From Methanobacteriota archaeon (GTDB lineage: Archaea; Thermoplasmatota; Thermoplasmata; Methanomassiliicoccales; UBA472), in NCBI GenBank assembly GCA_012729095.1, contig JAAYDU010000015.1:1-36674 (forward strand): DNA of 36,674 bases, read 5' to 3'. How positions within the stretch are numbered: the first letter of the stretch is position 1; the number at the start of each line of letters is the position of its first letter. Below the pieces are notes generated by a model, which saw only the letters and a program-made list of their open reading frames with translations, did not search any database and was not told where the DNA came from. Of this stretch, positions 1 through 6,939 are shown piece after piece. The translations under genes were made by a program, and so were the position numbers.

Positions 1-56
1 ATGGTGGCGATGACCGGCGAGACGGCCTTGTTGTTCTTCTTCCACATTTTCTTCAT
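1..56 (-). CDS. Type IV pilin-like protein, N-terminus only (runs off the window)
   Basis: Reading the minus strand from the ATG at 56 gives MKKMWKKNNKAVSPVIAT and then the window ends. A short lysine-rich leader followed by AVSPVI at the start of a hydrophobic helix is the class III signal/type IV pilin N-terminus of archaeal pilins and pilin-like secreted proteins, cleaved by an EppA/PibD-type peptidase. A GGAG ribosome-binding site lies about 10 nt upstream and a TATA-like stretch lies near 108-120. The gene is downstream of and codirectional with the KaiC-like pair. Too short for the ORF track; the rest of the protein is not visible, so only the pilin-like N-terminus is claimed. Confidence 0.75.
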   Translation of the reverse strand, partial: MKKMWKKNNKAVSPVIAT

Positions 57-72
57 ATGTGTTCAGTCTCCT

Positions 73-88
73 GGTAGGTTGCCCTACC
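73..88 (-). promoter_or_regulatory. GCAA-capped hairpin in the pilin leader
   Basis: On the minus strand GGTAGG-GCAA-CCTACC forms a perfect 6-bp stem with a GNRA-type tetraloop. It sits just before the GGAG ribosome-binding site of the pilin-like gene and, given the TATA-like stretch near 108-120, close to the predicted transcript 5' end. It may stabilise the mRNA or modulate translation; no known riboswitch family is recognised. Confidence 0.35.
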
Positions 89-222
89 GGACCATTATCT
101 TACATTGGGGAAATAAATAACTATCTGTGCTGGAATCATTGAAAATCGGAAATATCGCAATTGTTTGGTCTGTTTTCCCGCATCAAGCGAAGCATCGTGA
201 TCGATGAACGCCCCTTTCAACG

Positions 223-792
223 TCACTTGAGCGTCACGATCTGATCGCAGACCAGCTGCAGCATCTCGAGCAGCTCGGGCTTCATCTGCTCCTCGATGCT
301 GAGCAGCACCGGGTACGCCCCCCGGCTCTTCGTGCTGGCCATTAGCACCTGCATGAACTCGTACAGCATGCGAACCTCGTTGTGCGCGGCCAGGGAGTTC
401 ACCGAGTCCATGATGACCATGAACTGCTCGTCCCTCCCCTTGCGGAACAGGTACTCCGTCTTCAGGATCACGTATTCCAGCATGGTCGGGCTCTCCACGA
501 ACACCGTCTGGGCGTCGTCGTCGGTAGAGCATTCCATGGTGGCGAACGATATGCAGTCCACGAACCTCAGCTTGTCCGTGGATATCTCCAGGGACTCCAG
601 CGCGGAGCGTATGGTGGAGGCGGGGACCGTCACCGAGATGTAGATGCAGGAAAGGCCTTTCTTGTTGCAGAAGCGGTCTATCAGAGCGGTGAGCGTGTCG
701 AAGTAGGCCTCCACGCTTATGTTCAGATCGATCGACACGGCCGGACCTAGCTCGTTCAGCTTCCCGATTATCTGCGGGGCCACCTCTTCCAT
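223..792 (-). CDS. Degenerate RecA/KaiC-like protein lacking Walker A
   Basis: 189 residues. The C-terminal half resembles the RecA/RAD55/KaiC ATPase core, with a Walker B-like hydrophobic strand ending in Asp (FMVIMDS, about 124-130) and a following helix/strand pattern (ASTKSRGAYPVLLSIEE). The place where a P-loop should be has no GxxxxGKT. The ATG is one base after the stop of the intact KaiC-like gene upstream, so the two are almost certainly co-transcribed and probably arose by duplication. It is likely a non-catalytic partner or regulator of its neighbour. Function unknown; loss of Walker A is seen directly, the pairing role is inference. Confidence 0.7.
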   Translation of the reverse strand: MEEVAPQIIGKLNELGPAVSIDLNISVEAYFDTLTALIDRFCNKKGLSCIYISVTVPASTIRSALESLEISTDKLRFVDCISFATMECSTDDDAQTVFVESPTMLEYVILKTEYLFRKGRDEQFMVIMDSVNSLAAHNEVRMLYEFMQVLMASTKSRGAYPVLLSIEEQMKPELLEMLQLVCDQIVTLK

Positions 793-793
793 G

Positions 794-1504
794 TCAGACC
801 CCCCTGAGCATCGGCGTGATCAGCATGCCTTCCGATGTCATGTCCATGACGTACTTGGCGCGGGAGTGCCCGGCCCCGGACATTTTGACGACCTCAAGAA
901 CGCGGTAGTTGTCGCCGCGCCGCACGGCGGTGTCCAGCTTCACTATCCCGTCGGAGATGGTGTGTTCCAGGGAGTCCAACGACCCCCCCTCCGAGATGAT
1001 GATCCCGGTGCACTTGCTGTCGAAAAGCAGGTTCGATAGGGCGATCAGGAAACGGCGGGCCACCCAGCCCTCCATCTCCAGCATCAGCGGGTTGATGGCG
1101 TCCAGCACCAGGCGGCCGGCCTTGACCTCCTTGATGACGGACGCGATATCCTCGATTATGGCCTCCGCCTCTTCCCTGGTTATCCTGCCGTCGTCCCTCT
1201 CCCCCGACCCCATGTCATCAATGTGCCTGAGAGCTATCTTGCCGTCCTCCAGGAGCTTGGCGTCCGCGTAGTCCAGCTTGGGTATGAAGGCCATCATCTT
1301 CTCCGGCCGGTGTGCGGTGGAGATGTACACTCCCTTGTGCCCGGCCAGCGCCCCGCGCATCAGGTATTCGATGCCGAACAGGGTCTTGCCTGAACCGCAC
1401 GGACCGCTGACGGAGATCATCCCTCCGACGGGGAAGCCCCCGCCCACGATGTGGTCTATGCACTCCATGCCGGTGCAGATCTTCGAGCCGGGGGATATGG
1501 CCAT
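794..1504 (-). CDS. RecA-superfamily (RAD55/KaiC-like) ATPase
   Basis: 236 residues. It has a KaiC-type opening (CTGMECIDHIVGGGFPVG), Walker A GPCGSGKT at 34-41 and Walker B RLVLD at about 131-135, so a single ATPase domain with intact nucleotide-binding motifs. Archaeal single-domain members include RadB-like, ArlH (archaellum motor regulator) and many uncharacterised signalling ATPases. The nearby pilin-like gene makes an ArlH-like role in a surface filament conceivable but not shown. A TATA-like AATAATAT centred near 1532 is about 27 bp from the ATG, implying a leaderless mRNA. First gene of the pair with 223-792. Confidence 0.85.
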   Translation of the reverse strand: MAISPGSKICTGMECIDHIVGGGFPVGGMISVSGPCGSGKTLFGIEYLMRGALAGHKGVYISTAHRPEKMMAFIPKLDYADAKLLEDGKIALRHIDDMGSGERDDGRITREEAEAIIEDIASVIKEVKAGRLVLDAINPLMLEMEGWVARRFLIALSNLLFDSKCTGIIISEGGSLDSLEHTISDGIVKLDTAVRRGDNYRVLEVVKMSGAGHSRAKYVMDMTSEGMLITPMLRGV

Positions 1505-1523
1505 GCCCTGATGATGACCATCT

Positions 1524-1560
1524 GCGGATATATTATTTTTTGAAGGAAAGAATTAGTATT
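1524..1560. promoter_or_regulatory. Divergent promoter region, KaiC-like pair / HPS-RraA gene
   Basis: AT-rich spacer between divergent genes. The minus strand has AATAATATAT centred near 1532, about 27 bp before the ATG at 1504. The plus strand has ATTAGTATT near 1552-1560, about 26 bp before the ATG at 1581. Both spacings fit archaeal TATA boxes with transcription starting at or next to the start codon. Confidence 0.5.
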
Positions 1561-1580
1561 CTGGCGGAGATTGACTGGTC

Positions 1581-2879
1581 ATGAAACCGGTTTTGCAGGT
1601 GGCCTTGGACCTCATGCATCTGAAGCGCGCGGTGGAGATCGCCCGCGAATCCCTGGAGGGAGGAGCGGACTGGATCGAGGCGGGCACGCCGCTCATCAAG
1701 AGCGAGGGGGCGGAGTGCCTGCGCGTTCTGAAGAAGGAGTTCCCCGGGCGGACCCTGGTCGCCGACATGAAGACAATGGACGTCGGCGCGTTCGAGGTGG
1801 AGATAGCCGCGAAGGCGGGAGCGGACGTGGTCACCGTCCTCGGGCTTTCCGATGACGGCACCATATCCGAATCCGTGCTGGCCGCGCGCAAGTACGGCGC
1901 GGCGGTGATGGTCGATCTGATCAACGTCCCCGACCAGGCAGCGAGGGCCAGACAGGTAGAGGGGATGGGAGTCTCCTATGTCTGCCTGCACGTGGGAATA
2001 GACGAGCAGATGAAGGGCGAGGGCTCGTCCTTGGACGTGATCGCCAAGGTCTCCTCGGCCATAGGCATCCCCTTGGCCGTGGCTGGCGGCATAACGGCCG
2101 AGACCGCTCCCCGCATGATCGAGCGTGGCGCCTCCATAATCATCGTCGGCGGCGGCATCATAAAGACCAGCGACGTGCGCTCCGCGGCCAGGGCCGTCAA
2201 GGGCTCCATGACTACCGGCAAGGGGCTGCCGAACGCCCTGTCCAGGAAGTACGGGCAGGAGGAGCTGTTCGAGGCCTTCGCCAAGGTCTCCACCTGCAAC
2301 ATCGCCGACGCCGCGCACAAGCGCGGGGTGATGGACAACGGCATCGTCCTTCGCAACGGCCATGGGGCGAAGGCGGTGGGGCGCGCGCTTACGGTGCAGA
2401 CGAGCAAGGGCGACTGGGCCAAGCCGGTGGAGGCCATAGACCGCGCGAAGAGGGGGGACATCATCGTCATAGACGCCGGGGGGAGCGAGATATCCGTCTG
2501 GGGGGAACTGGCGGCCAACAGCGCCCTGGTAAAGGGCGTGGCCGGAGTGGTGATAGACGGCTCCGCCCGGGACATAGACGGCATAATCGATCTCAAGTTC
2601 CCATGCTTCAGCCGGCACGTTTCACCGCACGCCGGCGAGCCCAAGGGCTACGGCGGGATAGGCATGGAGATCGTCTGCGGGGGGCAGATGGTACGCACTG
2701 GGGATTGGATCATAGGGGACGAGAACGGCGTCATCGTCATCCCCCAGGAGCACGCCGTGGAGCTGGCCAACCGCTCCGTGGACGTTTGGGAGAGGGAGGA
2801 ACGCGTCAGAGAGGAGATCAAGCGTGGGGGCACGCTGTCCAGCGTGATGCAGCTGGAGAAGTGGGAGCAGGTGAAGTAG
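1581..2879 (+). CDS. 3-hexulose-6-phosphate synthase fused to RraA-like domain
   Basis: 432 residues, two domains. Residues 1 to about 208 form an OMP-decarboxylase-superfamily barrel with the hexulose-6-phosphate synthase signature ADMKTMD (61-67) and phosphate-binding ends AVAGGI and IIIVGGGI. Hexulose-6-phosphate synthase interconverts formaldehyde plus ribulose 5-phosphate and hexulose 6-phosphate; archaea without an oxidative pentose pathway use it in reverse to make pentose phosphates. Residues about 225-432 are RraA-like, with VVIDGSARD (323-331) and GDWIIGDENGVIVIP (374-388), a fold that includes RNase E regulators and oxaloacetate decarboxylase/aldolase-like enzymes. This fusion is known in archaea, often annotated as hexulose-6-phosphate synthase/ribonuclease regulator. 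The role of the RraA half is unresolved. Monocistronic. Confidence 0.9.
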   Translation: MKPVLQVALDLMHLKRAVEIARESLEGGADWIEAGTPLIKSEGAECLRVLKKEFPGRTLVADMKTMDVGAFEVEIAAKAGADVVTVLGLSDDGTISESVLAARKYGAAVMVDLINVPDQAARARQVEGMGVSYVCLHVGIDEQMKGEGSSLDVIAKVSSAIGIPLAVAGGITAETAPRMIERGASIIIVGGGIIKTSDVRSAARAVKGSMTTGKGLPNALSRKYGQEELFEAFAKVSTCNIADAAHKRGVMDNGIVLRNGHGAKAVGRALTVQTSKGDWAKPVEAIDRAKRGDIIVIDAGGSEISVWGELAANSALVKGVAGVVIDGSARDIDGIIDLKFPCFSRHVSPHAGEPKGYGGIGMEIVCGGQMVRTGDWIIGDENGVIVIPQEHAVELANRSVDVWEREERVREEIKRGGTLSSVMQLEKWEQVK

Positions 2880-3054
2880 AGACCTCCATCTTTTTCCCAC
2901 AAACGCATTCGAACCTTTCTCCCGTTCTCATCATTTTTTATTCCTAATAGGAATCGCTTGATTCTAATCCTACAAATGTACAGTATTTTTCTGTACTATG
3001 CTTGTTTGTTTGCTTAGATAACTATTTATTATACATTTATCTACACTTATTCCG
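2880..3054. promoter_or_regulatory. AT-rich regulatory region upstream of amtB with stacked inverted repeats
   Basis: T-runs just after 2879 probably end the HPS-RraA transcript. Three inverted repeats then follow within 57 bp: ATTCCTA-A-TAGGAAT (2940-2954), GAATC-GCTT-GATTC (2951-2964) and GTACAG-N7-CTGTAC (2978-2996). A TATA-like TTTATTATAC (3025-3034) follows. The density of dyads ahead of a nitrogen operon suggests regulator binding. None exactly matches the GGAA-N6-TTCC operator of NrpR, so the regulator is not named. Confidence 0.5.
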
Positions 3055-3324
3055 ATGTGTTCGATAAACGTCTATTGGAGCACTGAGAAAAGAAACAAAC
3101 GCCGGGAACGGCCGCCCATTCCTCGCCGGAGGAGCGTGCGGGACCGCTTCACCGCTGTGGAATGCATGGTCACCGCGGCCGAGATGGCCGTGGCCGAAGG
3201 CGCTCCCTGCGGGGCCTATCTCCTTCTCCCAAACGCGTTCGAAGGCATGGGTTCTGGAGAGTTGAAACTTAAAATGTGCGGGAACGAACGTTTGATGAAA
3301 GAAGGGAGCGGGAACGATGCGTAA
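3055..3324 (+). CDS. Possible small hypothetical protein upstream of amtB
   Basis: 89 residues, no family recognised: an Arg-rich N-terminal third followed by an Ala/Glu-rich segment (TAVECMVTAAEMAVAEGAP). In its favour: a TATA-like box is centred 26 bp before the ATG, the middle of the frame has the high third-position GC of neighbouring genes, and the stop overlaps the amtB start by 8 nt as in a coupled operon. Against it: no recognisable domain, an amtB-specific promoter seems to lie inside it, and the flanks are AT-rich. It could be a real small gene, a degraded remnant or the leader of a longer amtB transcript. Confidence 0.35.
   Translation: MCSINVYWSTEKRNKRRERPPIPRRRSVRDRFTAVECMVTAAEMAVAEGAPCGAYLLLPNAFEGMGSGELKLKMCGNERLMKEGSGNDA
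3264..3317 (+). promoter_or_regulatory. amtB promoter with a direct repeat
   Basis: GAAACTTAAAAT at 3264-3275 looks like a BRE plus TATA box and predicts a start near 3299, giving an 18-nt leader. GCGGGAACGA occurs twice, at 3278-3287 and 3308-3317, 30 bp apart (about three helical turns), bracketing the predicted start site; the second copy includes the A of the amtB ATG. This layout would suit a repressor, but no factor can be named. Confidence 0.45.
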
Positions 3325-4732
3325 GTACGCAGTTCTCGCCCTGACATTGCTAGGCCTCGTGGCCATGCTTCCGGCGGCATCGGCCGCCGATCCGAGCGGC
3401 GCGTCGAACCCGGCGACGCTCGAGGGCGTCATGAGCTCGATCAACTACATCTGGGTGCTGATATGCGCCTTCCTGGTGTTCTTCATGCAGGCCGGCTTCG
3501 CCATGGTCGAGGCCGGCATGGTTAGGGTAAAGAACGTCGCGAACGTCCTGATGAAGAACTTCATGGACTTCGTGATGGGCACCGTGGTGTTCCTGGTCAT
3601 CGGTTACTCCCTGTTCATGGGGACGGACATCGGTGGCATCGTGGGCGATCCCACCACGGCCTTCCTGCTTGTAGGGGACGCGTACGACGTCAGTACGATG
3701 CTGTCCTGGTTCTTCATGCTGGTGTTCGCTGCGACCGCCGTGACCATTGTGTCGGGCGCCATAGCGGAGAGGCCCAAGTTCAAGACCTACCTCGTATACA
3801 GCGCCGTGGTGACCGCGTTCATCTACCCGATGTACGCGCACTGGGTGTGGGGCGGGGGTTGGTTGGCGACCTCTGACCTAATGGTCGACCTGGGCGGCGG
3901 GTATGGCGCGCTGGACTTCGCCGGTTCCGGCGTGGTGCACGCGCTCGGCGGAATGCTGGCCCTGGCGGCCTGCGTGGTCATCGGACCGCGCATCGGCAGG
4001 TACACCAAGGACGGGAAGCCGCTGCCCATACCCGGTCACAACCTGACCATGGTCATGCTGGGCGGTTTCATACTCTGGTTCGGTTGGTTCGGCTTCAACG
4101 CCGGCAGTACCCTGAACGGCAACCAGCTGATCATAGCCAAGATCTGCGTGACCACGGTGATCGCTGCGGCCGGGGGCGCATTGAGCGCGCTGCTCATCTC
4201 CTGGAAGAGGGCGGGCGCGGCCGATCTCGGCCTAACGGTCAACGGCATGCTGGGCGGGCTGGTGGGCATCACAGCTGGCTGCGCGTGGGTGGAGCCGTGG
4301 GCGGCGCTGCTGATCGGCGTGGTGGCCGGCTTCATCGTTTGTTACGGGGTCTGGCTCATGGAGCGGAAGGGCGTGGACGACGTTGTGGGCGCCATCAGCG
4401 TGCACGGCTTCAACGGCCTGTGGGGCCTCATCGCCTTGGGCCTGTTCGCCGACGGCACCTATGGCGTGTACACCGCCGACGGCCCGCTGGTGACCGGTCT
4501 GCTTTACGGCAACGCTGGCTTCCTTGCGGTGCAGCTCATCAACGCGGCGGTCGTGGCCATGTGGGCGCTGGGCACCGGTTTCGCCCTGTTCTACGGGCTG
4601 AAGAGGACCGTGGGCATCCGGGTCTCCCCGGAAGAGGAGCTGCAGGGGCTGGACATAAGCGAGCACAACGTCTCCGCCTACCCGGAGATGGTGACCAAGG
4701 AGCTGACCATGAGCAAGGAGGGGATGCAATGA
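3317..4732 (+). CDS. amtB: Ammonium transporter Amt
   Basis: 471 residues. A cleavable-looking signal peptide (1 to about 23, ending ASAA) precedes the Amt/Mep/Rh channel of about 11 membrane helices. Family landmarks visible include FFMQAGFAMVEAGMVR, DFAGSGVVHALGG with the first pore histidine, GWFGFNAGS, and AISVHGFNGLWGLIALGLFADG with the second pore histidine. It conducts ammonium/ammonia across the cytoplasmic membrane. It overlaps glnK by ATGA, the classic pairing in which GlnK plugs the channel when nitrogen is sufficient. Expression is probably nitrogen-controlled given the structured upstream region. Confidence 0.96.
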   Translation: MRKYAVLALTLLGLVAMLPAASAADPSGASNPATLEGVMSSINYIWVLICAFLVFFMQAGFAMVEAGMVRVKNVANVLMKNFMDFVMGTVVFLVIGYSLFMGTDIGGIVGDPTTAFLLVGDAYDVSTMLSWFFMLVFAATAVTIVSGAIAERPKFKTYLVYSAVVTAFIYPMYAHWVWGGGWLATSDLMVDLGGGYGALDFAGSGVVHALGGMLALAACVVIGPRIGRYTKDGKPLPIPGHNLTMVMLGGFILWFGWFGFNAGSTLNGNQLIIAKICVTTVIAAAGGALSALLISWKRAGAADLGLTVNGMLGGLVGITAGCAWVEPWAALLIGVVAGFIVCYGVWLMERKGVDDVVGAISVHGFNGLWGLIALGLFADGTYGVYTADGPLVTGLLYGNAGFLAVQLINAAVVAMWALGTGFALFYGLKRTVGIRVSPEEELQGLDISEHNVSAYPEMVTKELTMSKEGMQ

Positions 4733-5067
4733 AAATGATACAGGCGATAATCCGGCACGAGAAGCTTGGCGACGTAAAGTCCGCCCTCTACGATATCGGG
4801 GTGGTCGGTCTGAACGTCACCGAGATCCAGGGCCGCGGGGTGCAGAAGGGCGCGACGCGCCAGTGGAGGGGGGCGGTCTACGACGTGGACCTGCTCCCCA
4901 AGATCAAGCTGGAAACGGTGGTCGATGATGCCCTCGTGGAGAAGGCCGTGGATATCATCCAGAAGGCCGCCTGCACCGGGAACATCGGTGACGGGAAGAT
5001 ATTCGTCTGGACCGTGGACCAGGTGGTCAGGGTGCGCACGAACGAGCGGGGCAGGGGGGCCATATGA
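4729..5067 (+). CDS. glnK: PII nitrogen regulatory protein GlnK
   Basis: 112 residues starting at the ATG that overlaps the amtB stop (the ORF track begins far upstream inside amtB in another frame). The PII fold is clear: T-loop QGRGVQKGATRQWRGAVYDV and C-terminal signature TGNIGDGKIFVWTVDQVVRV-RTNERG. Tyr51, the bacterial uridylylation site, is kept; Tyr46 is replaced by Trp and the usual Pro10 is His. PII trimers bind ATP, ADP and 2-oxoglutarate and block AmtB through the T-loop. Co-transcribed with amtB. Confidence 0.95.
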   Translation: MKMIQAIIRHEKLGDVKSALYDIGVVGLNVTEIQGRGVQKGATRQWRGAVYDVDLLPKIKLETVVDDALVEKAVDIIQKAACTGNIGDGKIFVWTVDQVVRVRTNERGRGAI

Positions 5068-5098
5068 GCTGACGATGAAAAGCGATCTCACAACCCCT

Positions 5099-5134
5099 GA
5101 GGGGAGGGGTGTGCCCTCCCCTCCAAACCTTTTT
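5099..5134 (+). terminator. Intrinsic-terminator-like hairpin after glnK
   Basis: GAGGGGAGGG (5099-5108), a 5-nt loop, then CCCTCCCCTC (5114-5123) form a perfect 10-bp GC-rich stem, with a T-run at 5130-5134. It likely ends the amtB-glnK transcript. It also shows that the ORF-track start of the next gene at 5109 is too early, because that codon lies in the loop. Confidence 0.65.
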
Positions 5135-5150
5135 CCCGTTCTGTACAAGC

Positions 5151-5159
5151 CTTTATATC
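5151..5159 (+). promoter_or_regulatory. TATA box of the PHP gene
   Basis: CTTTATATC centred near 5155 lies 29 bp before the ATG at 5184, predicting a leaderless transcript. Confidence 0.6.
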
Positions 5160-5183
5160 GTAGGGGATGCGGATAATGCCCTG

Positions 5184-5888
5184 ATGTCCTACCCGCGCAT
5201 GAACCTCCATACCCATACCCTGTACTCGGACGGGGACTTCACGGTGATGGAGGTGGTGCGCTCCGCGTTCCAGGCCGGTCTCACGCACATCGCGATAACG
5301 GACCACTTCGAGACCTGCAAGATAATCAATCCCCTGAAGCGCATGGACTTCGAGCTTTACCTCAGGGACATCAAGGCCGCCCGGATGATGTACGAGGGGC
5401 GCCTGAACGTGCTGGCCGGCGTGGAGATAGACACCAACCCGGAGAGATGCGATTTGCACGAGCTGCCCTTCGACCTGCTGAACGAGCTGGACCTGGTTCT
5501 GTTCGAGTACGTGGAGGACCCCCTGCAGGGAGGCATACCGCTTAACGAGCTGCGCTCCCTGGTCAGGGGGCTGAGGGTTCCCTTCGGCCTCTGCCACTGG
5601 GACATGGACCGCATATACCGGGAAAGGGACCCGGCGTGGCTGGCCGAAAGACTTGCGGAGATGGGCGCTTTCGTGGAGGTTCCCACGTCCCAGCATTACG
5701 CCAGGCAGGGACGGTTCCTCTACGAGCATTCCGAACGGTTCTACCGGGCCTTCGACGGCAAGGTCAAGGTGTCCATAGGCACGGACATGCATCACTCCTT
5801 GGGGGAAGTGGGCAACATCGGCCGCGGTCTGGAGTTCCTCTGCGCCAATGGGCTGTGCGGACAGCTGCTGTTCAACGGCCGTGAATGA
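5184..5888 (+). CDS. PHP-domain phosphoesterase
   Basis: 234 residues from the ATG at 5184, chosen because it follows the TATA box and hairpin; the ORF-track start at 5109 lies in the terminator loop. PHP metal-binding motifs are visible: HTH at 9-11 in LHTHTLYSDGDFT, ITDHFE, AGVEID, CHWDMD and GTDMHHS. PHP proteins are di- or trinuclear metal phosphoesterases, including histidinol phosphatase, polymerase-associated PHP domains and small-nucleotide phosphatases. The length suits a stand-alone HisK-type or YcdX-type enzyme, but the substrate cannot be told. Convergent with htpX, 17 bp between stops. Confidence 0.85.
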   Translation: MSYPRMNLHTHTLYSDGDFTVMEVVRSAFQAGLTHIAITDHFETCKIINPLKRMDFELYLRDIKAARMMYEGRLNVLAGVEIDTNPERCDLHELPFDLLNELDLVLFEYVEDPLQGGIPLNELRSLVRGLRVPFGLCHWDMDRIYRERDPAWLAERLAEMGAFVEVPTSQHYARQGRFLYEHSERFYRAFDGKVKVSIGTDMHHSLGEVGNIGRGLEFLCANGLCGQLLFNGRE

Positions 5889-5905
5889 GAGATTGGTAAG
5901 AGGTT

Positions 5906-6775
5906 TCAGAACCTGCCCATTTCGCTGGCCTGCTGCTTCAGCCTCTTGATCCGCTCGGCCATGGGCGGGTGGGTCATGAACAGATTGGCCAGCCCCCCGC
6001 CCCGGAAGGGGTTCACTATGAACATGTTGGAGGACGAGGGGTTGCCGAAACGGATGGGGTCGCGGCGATTGGCGTACTCCAGCTTTTCCAAGGCCCGGGC
6101 CAGATGCATCGGCCGGCCTATGAGCTTGGCCCCCTCGCGATCGGCCTTGTACTCCCGGTTGCGGGATATGGCCAGCTGAACTATCATCGCCGCTATCGGA
6201 GCGGTTATGGCCACCAGCAATGCGATGATCATCCCGCCCTCGTTACGGCGACCGTTGAACAGCGCGCCGTAGAAAGCGAAGCGCGCGGCGAAGGATATCG
6301 CTCCGGCTATGGTGCTGGCCACGCTCATCACCAGTATGTCCCTGTTCTTTACGTGGGCCATCTCGTGGGCCATCACGCCTGCCAGCTCGTCATCGTCCAG
6401 CAGACGCATGATGCCCTCCGTGGCGCAGACCACGGCGTTCTTCGGATTGCGCCCGGTGGCGAACGCGTTGGGGTTGCTGGTCGGGATTATCCCGACCTTG
6501 GGCATGGGCATGCCGTTCATGGTCGCGATGTTGCGCACGATGCGGTACAGCCTGGGGGACTCGGCCTCGCTGACCAGCCGTACGCGGTACGACCAAAGCA
6601 CTATCTTGCTCGAGTAGAAGTACGATATCACGTTGATCAGGCTGGCCAGGACCAGGAACATCAGCGCTCCCAGCACCCAGTTCCCCAGGAACATCGAGCC
6701 TACCAGCCAGCCTATGGCCACGAACAGGCCGAGCATGAACATGAACAGACCAAAGGTCCTAATGGACGCTCCCAT
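5906..6775 (-). CDS. htpX: HtpX-family membrane zinc metalloprotease
   Basis: 289 residues, M48B family. Two N-terminal membrane helices (about 8-28 and 32-54), zinc motif HEMAH at 137-141, two further hydrophobic segments, and the downstream Glu ligand in NREYKADREGA. HtpX degrades misfolded membrane proteins in the cytoplasmic membrane. The C-terminus (THPPMAERIKRL) is typical of the family. A TATA-like TTTAAATA (plus 6811-6818) gives a leader of about 12 nt with GTGAAAAGAG before the ATG. Monocistronic, divergent from the epimerase gene. Confidence 0.95.
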   Translation of the reverse strand: MGASIRTFGLFMFMLGLFVAIGWLVGSMFLGNWVLGALMFLVLASLINVISYFYSSKIVLWSYRVRLVSEAESPRLYRIVRNIATMNGMPMPKVGIIPTSNPNAFATGRNPKNAVVCATEGIMRLLDDDELAGVMAHEMAHVKNRDILVMSVASTIAGAISFAARFAFYGALFNGRRNEGGMIIALLVAITAPIAAMIVQLAISRNREYKADREGAKLIGRPMHLARALEKLEYANRRDPIRFGNPSSSNMFIVNPFRGGGLANLFMTHPPMAERIKRLKQQASEMGRF

Positions 6776-6802
6776 CTCTTTTCACCCGCTCGATTCGATA
6801 TT

Positions 6803-6910
6803 GGCGGCAATATTTAAAGTTTGTTAGTGGTTCTATAAAACATTATCTTAGAAGCCGGGCGTCCAGCATATTGCGACGGATCCGGCCTTGCGTTCCAGGA
6901 AGGATTAATA
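6803..6910. promoter_or_regulatory. Divergent promoters, htpX / epimerase
   Basis: Minus strand: TTTAAATA at 6811-6818 for htpX. Plus strand: GATTAATA at 6903-6910, about 33 bp before the epimerase ATG at 6940. A third TATA-like TTCTATAAAA near 6830-6839 points rightward, with no obvious coding start at the expected distance. Confidence 0.5.
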
Positions 6911-6939
6911 CCGCGCAGGCTTTCACCGTTCCGATAGAA

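Noticed and set aside
1533-2618. 361-residue minus-strand frame over the HPS-RraA gene
   Set aside because: Antisense shadow: composition is His/Leu/Gly-rich with no domain, and the plus strand has clear family motifs.
2940-2953. NrpR operator upstream of amtB
   Set aside because: The dyad is TTCC-N5-GGAA, not GGAA-N6-TTCC, and GGAA...TTC nearby has the wrong spacing. Kept only as an unnamed regulatory dyad.
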